From Psococerastis gibbosa (lineage: Eukaryota > Arthropoda > Insecta > Psocodea > Psocidae): a DNA stretch of 64,000 bases. This document shows positions 1-10,597 of this stretch, piece by piece. The translations under genes and the position numbers were made by a program. Within the stretch, counting starts at the first letter, position 1. Each line of letters begins with the position of its first letter. The stretch is taken from NCBI GenBank assembly GCA_963971405.1, contig OZ020492.1:2170001-2234000 (forward strand). The letters run 5' to 3'. The notes below the pieces were generated by a model, which did not search any database, was not told the DNA's origin, and saw nothing but the letters and a program-made list of their open reading frames with translations.

Positions 1-46
1 TCACCGTTTTTGTAAATAGCCCTAGCCGGTCGGTGGAATGGGCGCC
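1..46. mobile_element. Right end of a Harbinger-type MITE cut by the window edge
   Basis: These 46 bases match the right end of the complete element at 7169-7551 base for base by eye, ending ...GAATGGGCGCC followed by TAA. The 3-bp TWA-like flank fits a PIF/Harbinger target duplication. The rest of the element lies outside the window. Confidence 0.75.
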
Positions 47-49
47 TAA

Positions 50-526
50 ATTCCGGCTGCTTCAACTGGATTAATTGATAAGACAATTACATTGACAAGA
101 ATGCTCTGTCCATCCCTAGTATAACGGCCTAGATGACATTTCATGACCCTAGGTCTTCTTATAGTGGCCCATTGGTCCACTGTACAATGCCAACGAGAAA
201 TTACCAGAAATCGTTGAAGCCGTTTGTGGTAAAAAAATGAGTTAGCGTTTTTAGAAGTTTTTTGTGTTTATAATAAAATAGCTTATAACTGAGTTAGCTC
301 AAAATAAAAATTTCTGCCCGAGATATAATTTATGCGTACCTAGGTTCCATGCCTAATTTAATCAAAATCGACTAGTTCGCCTACAAATTGACTGACAAAA
401 TTTCTTAAGAAACACTTTTTGGTACACTGGGACCTCATAATCTTGAAATCAATTTGATTTTTACTTATACTAATACTTATTGCCGTAATTAAACTATTGC
501 ACAAATTGTAAAGTAAAAATGAATGA
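50..526. other. No gene seen; partial R4 repeat
   Basis: AT-rich DNA without a credible open frame. Positions about 150-206 hold the start of an R4 repeat (the GGCCCATTGGTCC / CAATGCCAACGA motif). The remainder matches nothing else in the window that I noticed. Confidence 0.5.
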
Positions 527-894
527 CTATGAAGCAGCGTTTCTCAACGGGTGTGCCGCAAAGGGTCTGTAGGTGTGCCGCAAAAAAGACTTTTAACATT
601 TCTAAGTTCATTTTTACTTCAAAGACATTTTCTTTGTCTGTGACATCATTAAATCCTCTTAATATTTGTTTTACCACTAACAAGGAGTTTTTCATTTGTT
701 TGACCTAGTAAACATACCATGTATTACTATTTTCGAGTTTTGCCTAACTGAATGTAATGAAATGATAATAACATAGTGTGCTGTATGTACATTTGATTGT
801 CAGTGATTGATAGTGCCGTGAGGTAAAAAAGGATGAGAAACGACTATCACATAAATGCTGGACTTCCTCCTTGTTACTGCGCATGTGTCAGGAC

Positions 895-1094
895 CGAGGA
901 CGGATTTTGCCTCCAATTTAGGGGGAGGGGGTCAGCGGTCAGCTTCAGCTTCAGTGGATTCTAACATTAAAAAATATAATTATTTTTAATTCCCACTGGA
1001 TGTAAACCCATTGTTATCTAGTGTAAGTTTATTTATTTGGGGGGGGGGGGGTCTGGACCCTCTGACCCCCCCCCCCCCCCAAAATCCGCCTTTG
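895..1094. mobile_element. hAT-type MITE inserted in the left arm of the 2.35-kb element
   Basis: Ends are CGAGGACGGATTTTG and CAAAATCCGCCTTTG, flanked by identical 8-bp duplications GTCAGGAC (887-894, 1095-1102). The right arm of the host element lacks the insert, which confirms the empty site. Poly-G and poly-C tracts lie near the right end. It is the same family as 56931-57123, in opposite orientation. Confidence 0.9.
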
Positions 1095-1620
1095 GTCAGG
1101 ACTTAGTCCAATTGGCTCTACTCCTCCAACGAGGAAGGCGTACAACTTACAAGTTCCAGAATTTTAAAATATAGCCTAAAAGTAAAACCTCCTGCACTAA
1201 TTTTTATCAATAGCTTTTCATGGTCTTTAAACGTTATTATAAGCCTAAATGCGACCAGTATATACTGGATTTTGATCATAGTATACCTACCCAAAGGTTA
1301 TGAAATTTTTTAATTCTGGAACTTTTATACTTTATCAAATGGTTAATAGTTGGGTATTATTAATTAAGACAGCTAACAATACTAGTTACCGGGCGACCTT
1401 TTTTTAGAAAAAAGTCATCGCAGCCCCCTCAAAAAATAAAATCCTGGCTAAGGGCCTACTGTATGGTACAGCACATACTGTACCTTATAACAATAGCAAG
1501 ACAGTAGGTACTAAAGATGGAAAATGGTAGGTAGGTTAGGTACTCCTTTTTTTCAGAAAAAGGTTAGTAGTAGGCTATTTATTCCATTTCCAACCATAAG
1601 GCACGACATATAATACAATA

Positions 1621-2605
1621 GAGTTCTTGCGCAGGTAAAAAAAAGATGGCGGGCTGTCGGAAAGGGAGGGGGTACCCCTGATTCTCGGACATCACCCCTT
1701 CATTTTAACATGGAGTGTATAGGCTTTCCAATGAAATTTATTTTATTTTTAGAAATTTTAGCTTTTAAACGGCAAATTAGTGCTATTTATATGTTCCTTC
1801 AATACTTGCGCGGGTACTGACAAAAAATTACGGCAAAGTAGCTGCAAATAATTGTCGAAAAATATTATTTACTTGTGTATCTAATTTTATTTCATTGGTT
1901 CTGATACTTCCGCGAGGGCAGAACAGATTTTTAAACGGGTATGTGAGCCTAAGCTTGCTTATACATATTACAATTAATGTATTAGTAATGATTTATTACC
2001 ATAATCTGGAAAATCTTTTGTTGGCCCACTATGATCCACTAAATGTTTTGAACATATATACAAGGCTGTTCCCAGGTTATGATTTCGGGGGGGGGGGGGG
2101 TCCAAACATTTTTTACGTAATTTATTAATGAATTAATGAATAAATTCTTCAAACCATACAGGTTTACCTGCAGAAATTTATTTCGGGGACGGGGGGGGGG
2201 GGGGGTGCGGACCCCATGGACCACCCCCTGTGCACGGCCATGCAGATATATATGTGTATTTTGTAACTTTAAATATTGTGGACTTCGTTCTGCCACAAAG
2301 ATGCAACCACCACTTGCATTTCTCAAGTTTTTCCAGTGGCTTGGGGAACGATATAATTCGGACCTCTCTCGTATGTGGTCTGTCCTGGTATCGGCTGTCC
2401 CTATTACACAAGCCATAGCAGCAATGCTTAATATATAACGCTAGAAATATGAATAATAACAACTAAAAACTTTAAAAATCAATAGCGCTCAATGCACTTT
2501 ATATCCTCCAATGGCCGAACAGCTGATTTTGTTTACATTATTTTCGCAATCACGCATGCGCTGTTAGCTCCGCCCTCTTACTGTGACGTCACTACGCAAG
2601 AACTC
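1621..2605. mobile_element. Possible TA-flanked DNA element inside the 2.35-kb element
   Basis: GAGTTCTTGCG at 1621 and its exact complement at 2595-2605 are each bordered by TA. That would suit a Tc1/mariner-like non-autonomous element of about 985 bp. The terminal repeat is only 11-13 bp and the interior carries other repeats, so chance is not excluded. A TGACGTCA palindrome sits just inside the right end. Confidence 0.35.
2061..2242. mobile_element. Probable hAT-type MITE with poly-G tracts
   Basis: The left end is CAAGGCTGTTCCCAGG. The right end, ...GGGCACGGCCATG-like, reads CATGGCCGTGCACAGG on the other strand. Flanks CATATATA (2053-2060) and CAGATATA (2243-2250) agree at 7 of 8. A related right end lies at about 8165-8318. 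The TA-rich flank weakens the duplication call. Confidence 0.55.
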
Positions 2606-2679
2606 TATTCAGTAGATTCTCGATTTCGTCATGGAAAATAGTCAACACAGTAACTAGGCCATAGTTAAGTTAGCTGTCG

Positions 2680-2835
2680 TGTGCACAGTGCCGGTAGGGA
2701 AACATGGTAGGACTTGTCCTGGTCACCTCCGAACTAATCGTGTGACTTCACTGTGTTTCCCAAGTGGTTCGGAATCCACTATAATCAGGAGGTCCACTGG
2801 AGTCCTATGGGCCCACACCGTGGCCTGGGACTGTG
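2680..2835 (+). repeat. R6 dispersed repeat copy
   Basis: Contains GTGCCGGTAGGGAAACATGG and CCCAAGTGGTTCGGAATCCA. The same order of blocks is present at 28975-29215 and, on the other strand, at 34490-34740. Family unknown; no terminal repeat was recognised. Confidence 0.65.
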
Positions 2836-3302
2836 TCAAACCGTACTACTACTACTAGCTGTCATAAATAATAATTCCTAACAATTAACCATTTGATAAA
2901 GTCGAAGTTCCAGAATTCAAAAATTTTAAAACGTATGGGTAGGTATGCTATGATCAAAATCCAGTATATACTGGTCGCATTTAGGCTTATAATAACGTTT
3001 GAAGACCATGAAAAGCAATTGATAAAAATGAGTGCTGGTCTGCTGGAGGTTTTACTTTTAGACTATATTTTAAAATACTGGAACTTGTAAGTTGTACACC
3101 TTCCTCGTTGGAGGGGCAGAGCCAATTGGACGACACATCCTGACACATGCGCAGTAACAAGGAGGTAGTCCAGCATTTATGTGATAGTGAGAAACGCTGC
3201 TACAAAGGGATGACTACACATCAAAAGCGCAGCCTGACTGATAAGTAGCGTCACCTGCCGCGTCGATGTGTAATCAAGATAGATACTACTAGTTTATAGT
3301 TT

Positions 3303-3445
3303 TCCCACTAGATAACTCTGCCAGTACCACTTTCAGCTTGCTCGATTTTCGATGCGTTGCCATGTTAGCTACTTGTAGTTCAGAGTTAATCCGCTAGATA
3401 ACTCTTCCAGTACCACTTGGCACTTGCAGCTTGCGCGACTTTGGT
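3303..3445 (+). repeat. Local direct repeat of about 50 bp
   Basis: A block starting CTAGATAACTCTGCCAGTAC at about 3308 recurs, with changes, at about 3392 (CTAGATAACTCTTCCAGTAC), each followed by a CAGCTTGC-containing tail. The spacing is about 85 bp. This looks like a small tandem duplication. Confidence 0.6.
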
Positions 3446-3449
3446 TTAT

Positions 3450-4000
3450 TGAGTCGGTGTCACAGGTGACCGGTTACCATTGTGCGCTGCGACTAAGGAA
3501 TGTTTCCAATCAGCCCATCATGACTGATGCCTTTCGCCTTTGCTTGGAAATTGACAATGTTTTTTTTTTAAATTTAATATCTATTGCTTATAGAAGCGAC
3601 AAAAAATAGTTGAATTATGTTTGTTTGCGACTTAAGGGCTTAGGTCTCGAACTGAGAAATAGACATAATAGAGGCCACTGGCATAGCTAGTGGAAACACT
3701 GTGTTTTTTTTGGAAATACTGACTTGAAGAAATCTGCCGTCCGAGCAATTTCAACGCTGAGCACCCATTTTCTAATAGGTACGTCTAATGGTCCCGATGA
3801 CTTCAGTGCTTCGGCAAATACTCACGCTGGTGAGGTTTTTGGTGCTTAGAAGCTTTTTCTCCTTCCCAAATACCCTAACGTAACAATAGGCAATCTGTTT
3901 TTGAGAAGGGTCCAATGCCGTTCGGGGTAGACCCAAGTTCCTTCCGCTCGTACATTTCGCGAGGGGCAACCTGAGTCACCCTGTGAGGTGGGGCCCTACA
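3450..4000. other. No gene seen
   Basis: Short open frames only, and no splice-linked coding signal that I can follow. I saw no match to the repeat families named elsewhere in this answer. Confidence 0.45.
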
Positions 4001-4004
4001 TACC

Positions 4005-4195
4005 TAAAGACTTACTTCTTCTTATAACTACTTCTTCTTCCTACCACTACTTCTTCTTGTTCTTCGTCTTCTTCTTGATCTTCTTCTTCTTCTTCCTCTT
4101 CCTCTTCTTCCTCTTCCTCTTCTTCTTCGTCTTCGTCTTCTTCTTCTTCTTCTTCTTCTTCTTCATCTTCTTCTTCTTCTTCTTCTTCTCCAAAT
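4005..4195 (+). repeat. (CTT)n-rich polypyrimidine tract
   Basis: About 190 bp of nearly uninterrupted CTT/TTC/TCC triplets, all pyrimidine on the plus strand for long runs. Frames through it give poly-F, poly-E or poly-K artefacts and are not genes. Mirror-symmetric stretches could form triplex DNA. Confidence 0.95.
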
Positions 4196-4259
4196 GACTG
4201 CATACACACGTTAGAGCTTGCCTAAACCTGCCAGAAAGTAACACCTGCAAGTGCTGATT

Positions 4260-5640
4260 GAACCATTTGGATGAAAACCCTTAAAACTAGACTACAGCAT
4301 GTGCTATTCTTAGGCAAAGTAACCATCTAAAATCTTCAAAAGAGCCACTTTTCTTCTGTAAATTCTTCAACGATGAAAATAAACTGCTCCGTCGGTTCGC
4401 TGACATTTTGAAAATTCCAAAGTTGGAAAGTTGTGAGGGGGCAATTGGGAAACGAAGCACGCTCAAACTATTTACCCAAATTCAAGTTGTCACAAGTTTC
4501 AGGCCTATCTATTGTTGACAAACTGCTAAGTCAAAACTATATTTTACTATATTATTGTGCAGACTGGGCTACGTACTTAAGGCAGTTTCCTGTTGCCATC
4601 TTCTATGCCGTATATATAAGAGTTACATTGTCCCTATTGGCTCCAGAACTGATGGCTGCAGTCTATATAAAACAGTTAGACCGTTTTGTTGTGCCTTGTG
4701 AACTTAGTATTAATGTCTGCTTGTATGGATGCGTTCGGACCTCAGACGCGACGCTACCGTAGCAAATATAAATAGCAAATATAAGCACTTATCGTCCAAG
4801 AAATAAACAAGTTTTAATTTTGAATTACTATATTAAGAATTAAAAATAATTTGTCTAAATCTAAGTCATAAAAAATTAAGAAGCTCACCAAAAATATAGC
4901 CGACGATCATTCAAGTGTTTAAATGGACCCAATTTGAAAATTTTCCGCGCTTAACACTCTTGCGGCGATTGCCAGCATCAGAAATTAAAAAATTCTGAAA
5001 TTTACTGTTCATTTATTTTAAACAATTAAATTAACCCCGGTATTAAAATCGGCATGATCGGGCTGCAGTAACCCACAGTCCGAGTGAATTCACCCTATTT
5101 CTACAAAGACTTATGGTGTCAATGACTGTATACTCGTACAAGTTTGAGATTGTCTAAACCAGACGAAAAGCAAATGCTTACTAGTCTGATTGGCAATTCG
5201 GTTAGGCGGTTGTTGAGTGGTTTCGCTATGGCAAAGCATAACATGACTACAGTGAGGCTAGAATATAGGAATCAGCTAACTAATCTTAGTATAATGTCAC
5301 CAGAAAGGGGTCAAATTCAGCATGATCCTAGCCCTTCTAAGGACGGATAGAGGAGGGGTAGCTGCCCCCCACCCCCAATTTAGTAAGTCTGTTGTAGGTT
5401 TATTTATTAAGTTTGTAACATATTAAAAAAATAACCCTAGATATGATATATACATACTTCATTTAAACGAAATCGATGGTTTAAATTGTCCACTAATCGA
5501 TGATGGAAAAACGTAAAACCCCCTTTTTTCTATTACTGGTACCTCAAAACTTGTAATTCCGTTGAAATTTCACTATCGAAAATTTTGCCCGCCACAATGC
5601 TTTCCTTATTATATACTAACGTACAATTAGGAAAGAAATA
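4260..5640. other. No gene seen
   Basis: A 109-codon frame at 4433-4762 (+) has no recognisable motif, signal peptide or neighbour support and is probably chance. A short block at 5033-5072 (CCCGGTATTA, CATGATCGGGCTG) recurs near 25437-25480, which suggests another old repeat. Confidence 0.45.
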
Positions 5641-5649
5641 ACCAGTACT

Positions 5650-5768
5650 ACTTACTTTTACCGCGCCTTATCCTCATGGAGAGTCGGCGGCACGACAGCG
5701 CCGTTTCCACACAGTTCTGTCCTGTGCGTCCTCGGTGGAGAGCCCCAAACTTCTCATATCCCCGGCGT
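5650..5768 (-). pseudogene. RTE-type LINE ORF2 C-terminal fragment
   Basis: The minus strand reads DMRSLGLSTEDAQDRT followed by VWKRRCRAADSP and a stop, then a short tail running into AAAAGTAAGTA. This matches the usual C-terminal pattern of RTE-like endonuclease/reverse transcriptase LINEs (acidic stretch, DR..W, basic end). Two close relatives are at 24885-25055 and 58797-58902. Only the last 30-40 residues survive, so the copy is 5'-truncated and inactive. The clade call rests on the pattern alone. Confidence 0.65.
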
Positions 5769-5769
5769 T

Positions 5770-6450
5770 CTTTCTTCCAGTACTGTCTAATAATGAAACG
5801 ACGGTTCGCAAAAGAAATTCCAACCCTTTTCCAACCTAAACTTTGAAATTGCAACCAAAAATTATGAATCGAGTTTATAATAATTATCTTTGGAATGAGA
5901 ATGTAAACAAATGACAGGTCATTTTTAATAAAAATTCTGTGACAAATAAAACAGAGCTGCACATAAAGATAACAGCCCGGTTATCTCATGGAACAGAGAT
6001 ATGACGGTGAAAATATGCACTGACCTTTTTGGGGCCCACTGCCCATTTGGGAAAGGTCTCCCTCGGGAAGGGGAAATATCAAGATAGATTGTCCGGCAGT
6101 CCGTCTTCCTATTATTTCTGCAAAAGGTTACTTACTTAATACCTTCACAAATAATATAATAGTAATAAGTAACAAAGGATGGCAGCAGAAGAGAAATTAA
6201 AAAGAATGTGTATATTTTTACGTTACATATTAAAAATGCACAACCGGTTTCGGCTCACGCCATCGTCAAGTGTAGGAAAACTATCATAATACGTAAGCAT
6301 GCGAGATAACACATAAACTTTTTGTCGAGATACGTATATGGTAAACAATCAATAAAATACTTAAGGTACATATCCCCATTTTCAGTGTTTAACATCTAAA
6401 ATGGTAACCTCAACAAAGGAGTACTAAATACCGTACTTAAAAAGGTTACT
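5770..6450. other. No gene seen; possible Penelope-like scrap
   Basis: About 6232-6275 contains CAACCGGTTTCGGCTCACGC, whose complement resembles the gene-end motif often seen next to the terminal repeats of Penelope-like elements. No reverse transcriptase or GIY-YIG coding is visible. The remainder is unassigned. Confidence 0.3.
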
Positions 6451-6454
6451 ATCG

Positions 6455-6592
6455 GAATAGACTATTTGGTAGAGAGCTGAACTGTATGACACGGTAGGTC
6501 GAAGTTCGAGACACGTACGAAACACTTTCTGTAGGGCCTAGGTTCACCCAACCCTAATCGGTACCTTGTCATCACGGGTAGGAGAAAAAAGT
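6455..6592 (+). mobile_element. SINE-3 copy (tRNA-like head plus tail)
   Basis: The head contains TTGGTAGAGAGCTG (box-A-like) and GAAGTTCGAGAC (box-B-like). It is followed by GGTTCACCCAACCCTAAT and an ACGGGTAGGAGAAAAA block. The tail recurs at 14766, 17398, 43830, 46352 and, reversed, 61645. A tRNA-derived SINE is the simplest reading. Confidence 0.55.
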
Positions 6593-6599
6593 GCCACTT

Positions 6600-7160
6600 T
6601 TACTTTTATTCCCATAAAAACCTACGCAATAATTGTAAAAGTCGTAAATCAAAAAAATAAATTCAGTTTGAATTATTGGGAGTGGGCCAGATTTATGTTG
6701 TAAAAGTACATATCCAAAATTATCATAGGGAAAATTATAAAGTTTATTTCTTTTTCTAGCAGTTTTCAACTCGCGAATTTAAGTTTTTCTCCCAGTGATG
6801 TAATTTACATGTGTGTGTGATTTTTTTTTTTTTTTTTTGGGGGGGGGGCTAACTTTATGGATTTTTGTACGCCAAAAAATAAAACATTATTTCACTTTAC
6901 AGCCTACGATATAAATCGTGAAATCCGAGGCCAACTAAATGATGAGGCGTTGACGGACCACAGTGTGTCAAGAAGATATAAAAATGGAGTCAATACGCCG
7001 TGGCACAAGAAGGGTCTGATAGAGGATCCTCTTTGTTGTTTAAGTTTTTTTTCTAGTTTTAAGTTACTTTCCTACTTTCCTACCAGTTACTTATAACTTT
7101 CCTGTGATATATTATCCACTGAGAATTGACAACCAAATCAGAGGAGACACATAACGAAAA
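6600..7160. other. No gene seen
   Basis: AT-rich, with a poly-T/poly-G junction at 6822-6848. The 79-codon frame at 6857-7096 has no recognisable feature. Confidence 0.45.
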
Positions 7161-7168
7161 TACTCTTA

Positions 7169-7551
7169 TGCGCCCATTCCACCGACCGGCTAGGGCTATT
7201 TACAAAAACGGTGACGTGGTAGCAGACATTCATGACTTAGGCGGGGTTTCCACCGACCTCGCATTGCAGAATTGACGGAAATGTTTATTTTCCTCTATGC
7301 CATAGTTAAAATTGATCAATGATCATACAGTAAAATCACAAACAAACAAACAAAATTAAAAAATGGCGTCATGGGATATGTTATGTACAAACATTTTAAT
7401 AGATTTCTATAAAAAGAAAAATTCTTATTTCCGTCAATGCCATTTGCATTCTGCAATGCGAGGTCGGTGGAAACGCCACCTATGTCTTGAATGTCTGTTA
7501 CCACGTCACCGTTTTTGTAAATAGCCCTAGCCGGTCGGTGGAATGGGCGCC
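7169..7551. mobile_element. Harbinger-type MITE with long palindromic arms
   Basis: Flanked by TTA (7166-7168, 7552-7554). The right terminus reads GGCGCCCATTCCACC on the opposite strand; the left end differs at its first base. The arms, about 120 bp each, stay palindromic to about 7290 and 7430. Inside each arm a second motif GGCGGGGTTTCCACC / GGTGGAAACGCCACC echoes the terminus. The centre is AT-rich and codes for nothing. A 3-bp TWA duplication is the PIF/Harbinger hallmark; the superfamily call rests on that. Confidence 0.8.
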
Positions 7552-7689
7552 TTAGAACAGTCCTACTATACTAAAATCTAATATTAAAAATAATTTGCTG
7601 AGTAAATGCTTACTTAAAAAACTTAGGTCGACTTGAACCTTGCCGACCACATTTGTTTTTCGGAAATAATTGGTATTGTTTTCTTATAC

Positions 7690-7765
7690 GCTTCGACCGC
7701 TGGCAAGCAGCAGCTACACGTCCTCGATGTTCACCTAAACCGGCTATACGCGACAAGAGACCAGT
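7690..7765 (+). repeat. Degenerate R4 fragment
   Basis: CGTCCTCGATGTTCACCTA followed by AACCGGCTATACGCGA parallels the R4 core (TCGATGTCAACCTACACCGG). It is short and diverged. Confidence 0.4.
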
Positions 7766-7829
7766 GGTGGAGCGTGGGATAGTTGCGAGTGTAATGCTTG
7801 CGTCGTTAAAGTAATTAAAAAAAAGCATC

Positions 7830-9330
7830 ATTTATGTAGCATCTTAAAAAGTAAAAATTTTAAAACCAAAAAGAACACACGCATCATTTTATATAGCGTG
7901 TTCTTATCTTCTATCTCGGTCCCTGAGTTCAATTCTTCTATCTTCTAATGTTCTATCTTCTTAAAACGTAAAAATTTGAAATCAGAAAAGAAAACATTTG
8001 AATTCTTGATACTTAATTTTCTTAGACTGCGTTGTTAACATCATACTCATACAATCTTATTTGCTCGCGGCTTCCTTTAGATTTCAACGAAGCTCTTAAT
8101 ACATTCTGTGGATTTCCAAATGTTTTTTTACTTATTTCATTAATGAAAGTCCACTCTATCCATTGTTCAAATTAAAATAAATTTATTCCAATTCTTCAAA
8201 CAATACAGGTTTACCAAAAATGTTAAATTATATCACTAAAATATACAATTAAATTTAAATTAGTGCAAATCCCTTTTATTTCGAGGGGACATGGACCACC
8301 CCCCTGGGCACGGCCATGTACACATGGTTACACTATAGCACCGCTGAAATTCTGCGCGGTCTTTTACAAACCTACCTACTAATCAAATGACCGTAATTGC
8401 AAAACTTTCTCGTGATTATTTAAGGAGAAACTACCCAAAATAATAATGGTGGTTAAAATCCACAAGTTAAAACAGCTTAAATCTTTATTTTAGGTTCTCT
8501 GCACGAGTTTTTAATGTCAAGGCGTAATTAGTAATTCATAGCTGTGATTAAAATTGAAAATTTGCTCCGTAAAGTGCTATTACTTAGAATAAAGATAGCA
8601 TCTCACTAAGTGTAGACTTAAGTGCACATTTTAATAAAGGGCTGGCCGTTCCAATGGCACGAGCATAGGTCAAGAGGCTATATACCCATATTCTCTTTCC
8701 TCCATTCAGAGCTTTCTTAGTTTTCTTTTAGCATGTTTACACTTAAACTATGCTGTTTCAAATAGTAGTACAAGGTATAAAATAGGGGGGGAGTTTCTAA
8801 GCACTTCGGGCCTACCTCTACCCATGTTGGTTTTTATCACGTATAAAGTAGGGAGATAAAGTAAAGTGAATCTTTATTATAGGTATTTGTTTACATACAG
8901 TTTCCTGTACCTGTCTACCTGTATGCCTGTGCCTGAAATAGTGGGGTTTTTCAAAGTAGCTGAGCCAGGGTTTTCAGATCTCATGTTATTACATATTTCT
9001 CATGTATTTTCTTCTACCTCATGATCTCATGTATTTTTTCAAAGAAATGAGCAAATCTCATGTTTTTCTAAAAATTAGTTAAATTACAAAATCGGTCCAT
9101 TGGTTTGGGCTCTAGCTCTGCGCACTCACACACATACATTTTGTAAAACTGTAAAAGAACGGTTTTTTTTTCACTTTTTGTCTTATGGGAAATGTTTTTT
9201 AGGTGAAAATACGAGGTCAACTTTTTTGAAAACGAAAACAATACTTTCTCTAAGCTTATATATTTCATGTGGGCGAGAAAGCAAAAAGTGGAATGTAATG
9301 ACAGTGAAAATAATCCAGCATTTTCAACAA
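7830..9330. other. No gene seen; part of a repeat at 8165-8318
   Basis: 8165-8318 shares CTTCAAAC.ATACAGGTTTACC and the end GGGCACGGCCATG with 2140-2242, so it is a relative of that MITE with an unclear left end. The surrounding DNA is AT-rich. A (CTCATGT)-like motif recurs around 8980-9065 and 9850-9890 without forming an array. Confidence 0.45.
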
Positions 9331-9347
9331 AATAATCTTGATTCCTT

Positions 9348-9711
9348 AAACAAAAAATAACAAAAACTTAGAGTTTTAGAAAAACTTGTTATAACAACCC
9401 GAATTAGTAAAACCCAAATAATCGTTAAGAAATTAACTTTGTCTAAGAAACCCACTTGTGTTAGTATAAAACCCTGAGCATTTGCATCTTCTCCTCGAGT
9501 TGAGCAAGTCTCAAATCGCAGATAAGGTGTAACTGTGCTAGTGGGTTTCCCTCTGTAGATGGCAGTTCTTGCCGAAAGCGCTCAGGGTTTTATACTAACA
9601 CAAGTGGGTTTCTTAGACAAAGTTAATTTCTTAACGATTATTTGGGTTTTACTAATTCGGGTTGTTATAACAAATTTTTCTAAAACTCTAAGTTTTTGTT
9701 ATTTTTTGTTT
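9348..9711. repeat. Near-perfect inverted repeat, 132-bp arms
   Basis: Arm 9348-9479 and arm 9580-9711 are complements with one mismatch that I can find (CTTGTTATAACAACCCG against CGGGTTGTTATAACAAATT). The loop is 100 bp and has no coding. The 13-mer ATCTTGATTCCTT occurs just outside the left arm (9336) and again at 9756. The arm identity is far higher than between any other inverted pair here. It may be a young foldback/MITE, a hairpin-RNA source or an amplification/assembly artefact. Confidence 0.9.
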
Positions 9712-10059
9712 ATTAAAATGAAATACCACGAAGTCACGAGTAATCTAATTATTTATCTTGATTCCTTGTTCAATAATCATATTTTTCACTTATTCACTGT
9801 ACATATATTGTTCATTTGCTCATTACAAGTAATTTTTTAGCAATATTTTAATCTCATGTTTTTCTCCCTAATCTCATGTTCCGATCTCATGTCTTTACAC
9901 TTTGGCCATCTGAGAACACAGAGCTGAGCTGCTGAGTGATGGTTTACGGTTGTAGAGGTGATGACGGTAAAATCCCTAGTCTTTGCTTCCTCATGGTGAA
10001 GATGCTGGATGTGCGAAGCGGCGACTGGACAGATAGATAGAGTTTGTCGGTGTCCTGGG

Positions 10060-10118
10060 CAAGGCAGAAGCCAGGGGGTCCGGACCCCTACCGAAAGAAA
10101 TCTCTGGCTACGGCCTTG
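10060..10118. mobile_element. 59-bp ultra-short hAT-type MITE
   Basis: Ends CAAGGCAGAAGCCAG and CTGGCTACGGCCTTG are complementary except at two bases. Both flanks are GTCCTGGG (10052-10059, 10119-10126). Inside is the perfect palindrome GGGGTCCGGACCCC. This is little more than two termini. Confidence 0.85.
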
Positions 10119-10597
10119 GTCCTGGGTATCCTGGGATTGGGAAACTGGCCCTGAAGGTGGAAATCAATGAAGAATCAACGGCATAAGGATGCAGAAGGCA
10201 ACGGGAAACCACTGCATTACAATTCTTTAGTACAAATATAATAATATAAGTATGTTTAGATAATATGACATCAACAGCCATGATAATCGACAATCTTTGA
10301 TAAAAGAGACATTTAAAGTTGACTTTGTTCAAGGAAAACGTTTCAATAATTAAATTAATTATGAAAATGTAAGAACACAACGCCCCCCCCCCCCTCCCCA
10401 TCCCCCACCTTGAACATAGTCAGAAAGCCTAGGATTTGGCCATCGTTCACTCTCTTTGCGACTCTCGGCTTATTCCCGCTGCGGCACCTGTCCTTATACA
10501 AGACACTGTGAATTTTTTCCTCCATCAGCGGTGACATGGCACCCAGACCAGCAAATACTACAAGAATTGAGCTTTTTGTAGTAGCTGGAGCATACAT

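Larger units (their letters stand above)
843..3188. mobile_element. 2.35-kb inverted-repeat DNA element, superfamily unassigned
   Basis: Outer ends are ACTATCACATAAATGC and its complement, and both flanks carry GAGAAACG (835-842 and 3189-3196), a perfect 8-bp duplication. The arms are about 280 bp: left 843-1330 after removing the inserted MITE, right 2905-3188. They remain clearly alignable, sharing for example the block around CCAGTATATACTGG. The interior, about 1330-2900, has no transposase-like frame and holds further repeats. Long TIRs with an 8-bp duplication could fit a MULE, a foldback element or a non-autonomous hAT relative; the sequence does not settle it. Confidence 0.75.
535..3199. 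mobile_element. hAT-type MITE, split by a later 2.35-kb insertion
   Basis: The left end reads CAGCGTTTCTCAACG with GTGTGCCGC just inside; the right end reads GTGCCGTGAGG...TGAGAAACG|CTG, with the bar marking a later insertion. The outer TIR is CAGCGTTTCTCA. Flanks CTATGAAG (527-534) and CTACAAAG (3200-3207) agree at 6 of 8 bases, consistent with an aged 8-bp hAT target duplication. Without the insertion the element would be about 311 bp, a normal non-autonomous size. It encodes no transposase. Confidence 0.75.

Noticed and set aside
2583..2590. TGACGTCA as a CRE promoter element
   Set aside because: Single site inside a repeat, with no gene or TATA context.
3988..4250. Poly-F, poly-E and poly-K frames
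   Set aside because: They are the three readings of the CTT tract and carry no other protein sequence.
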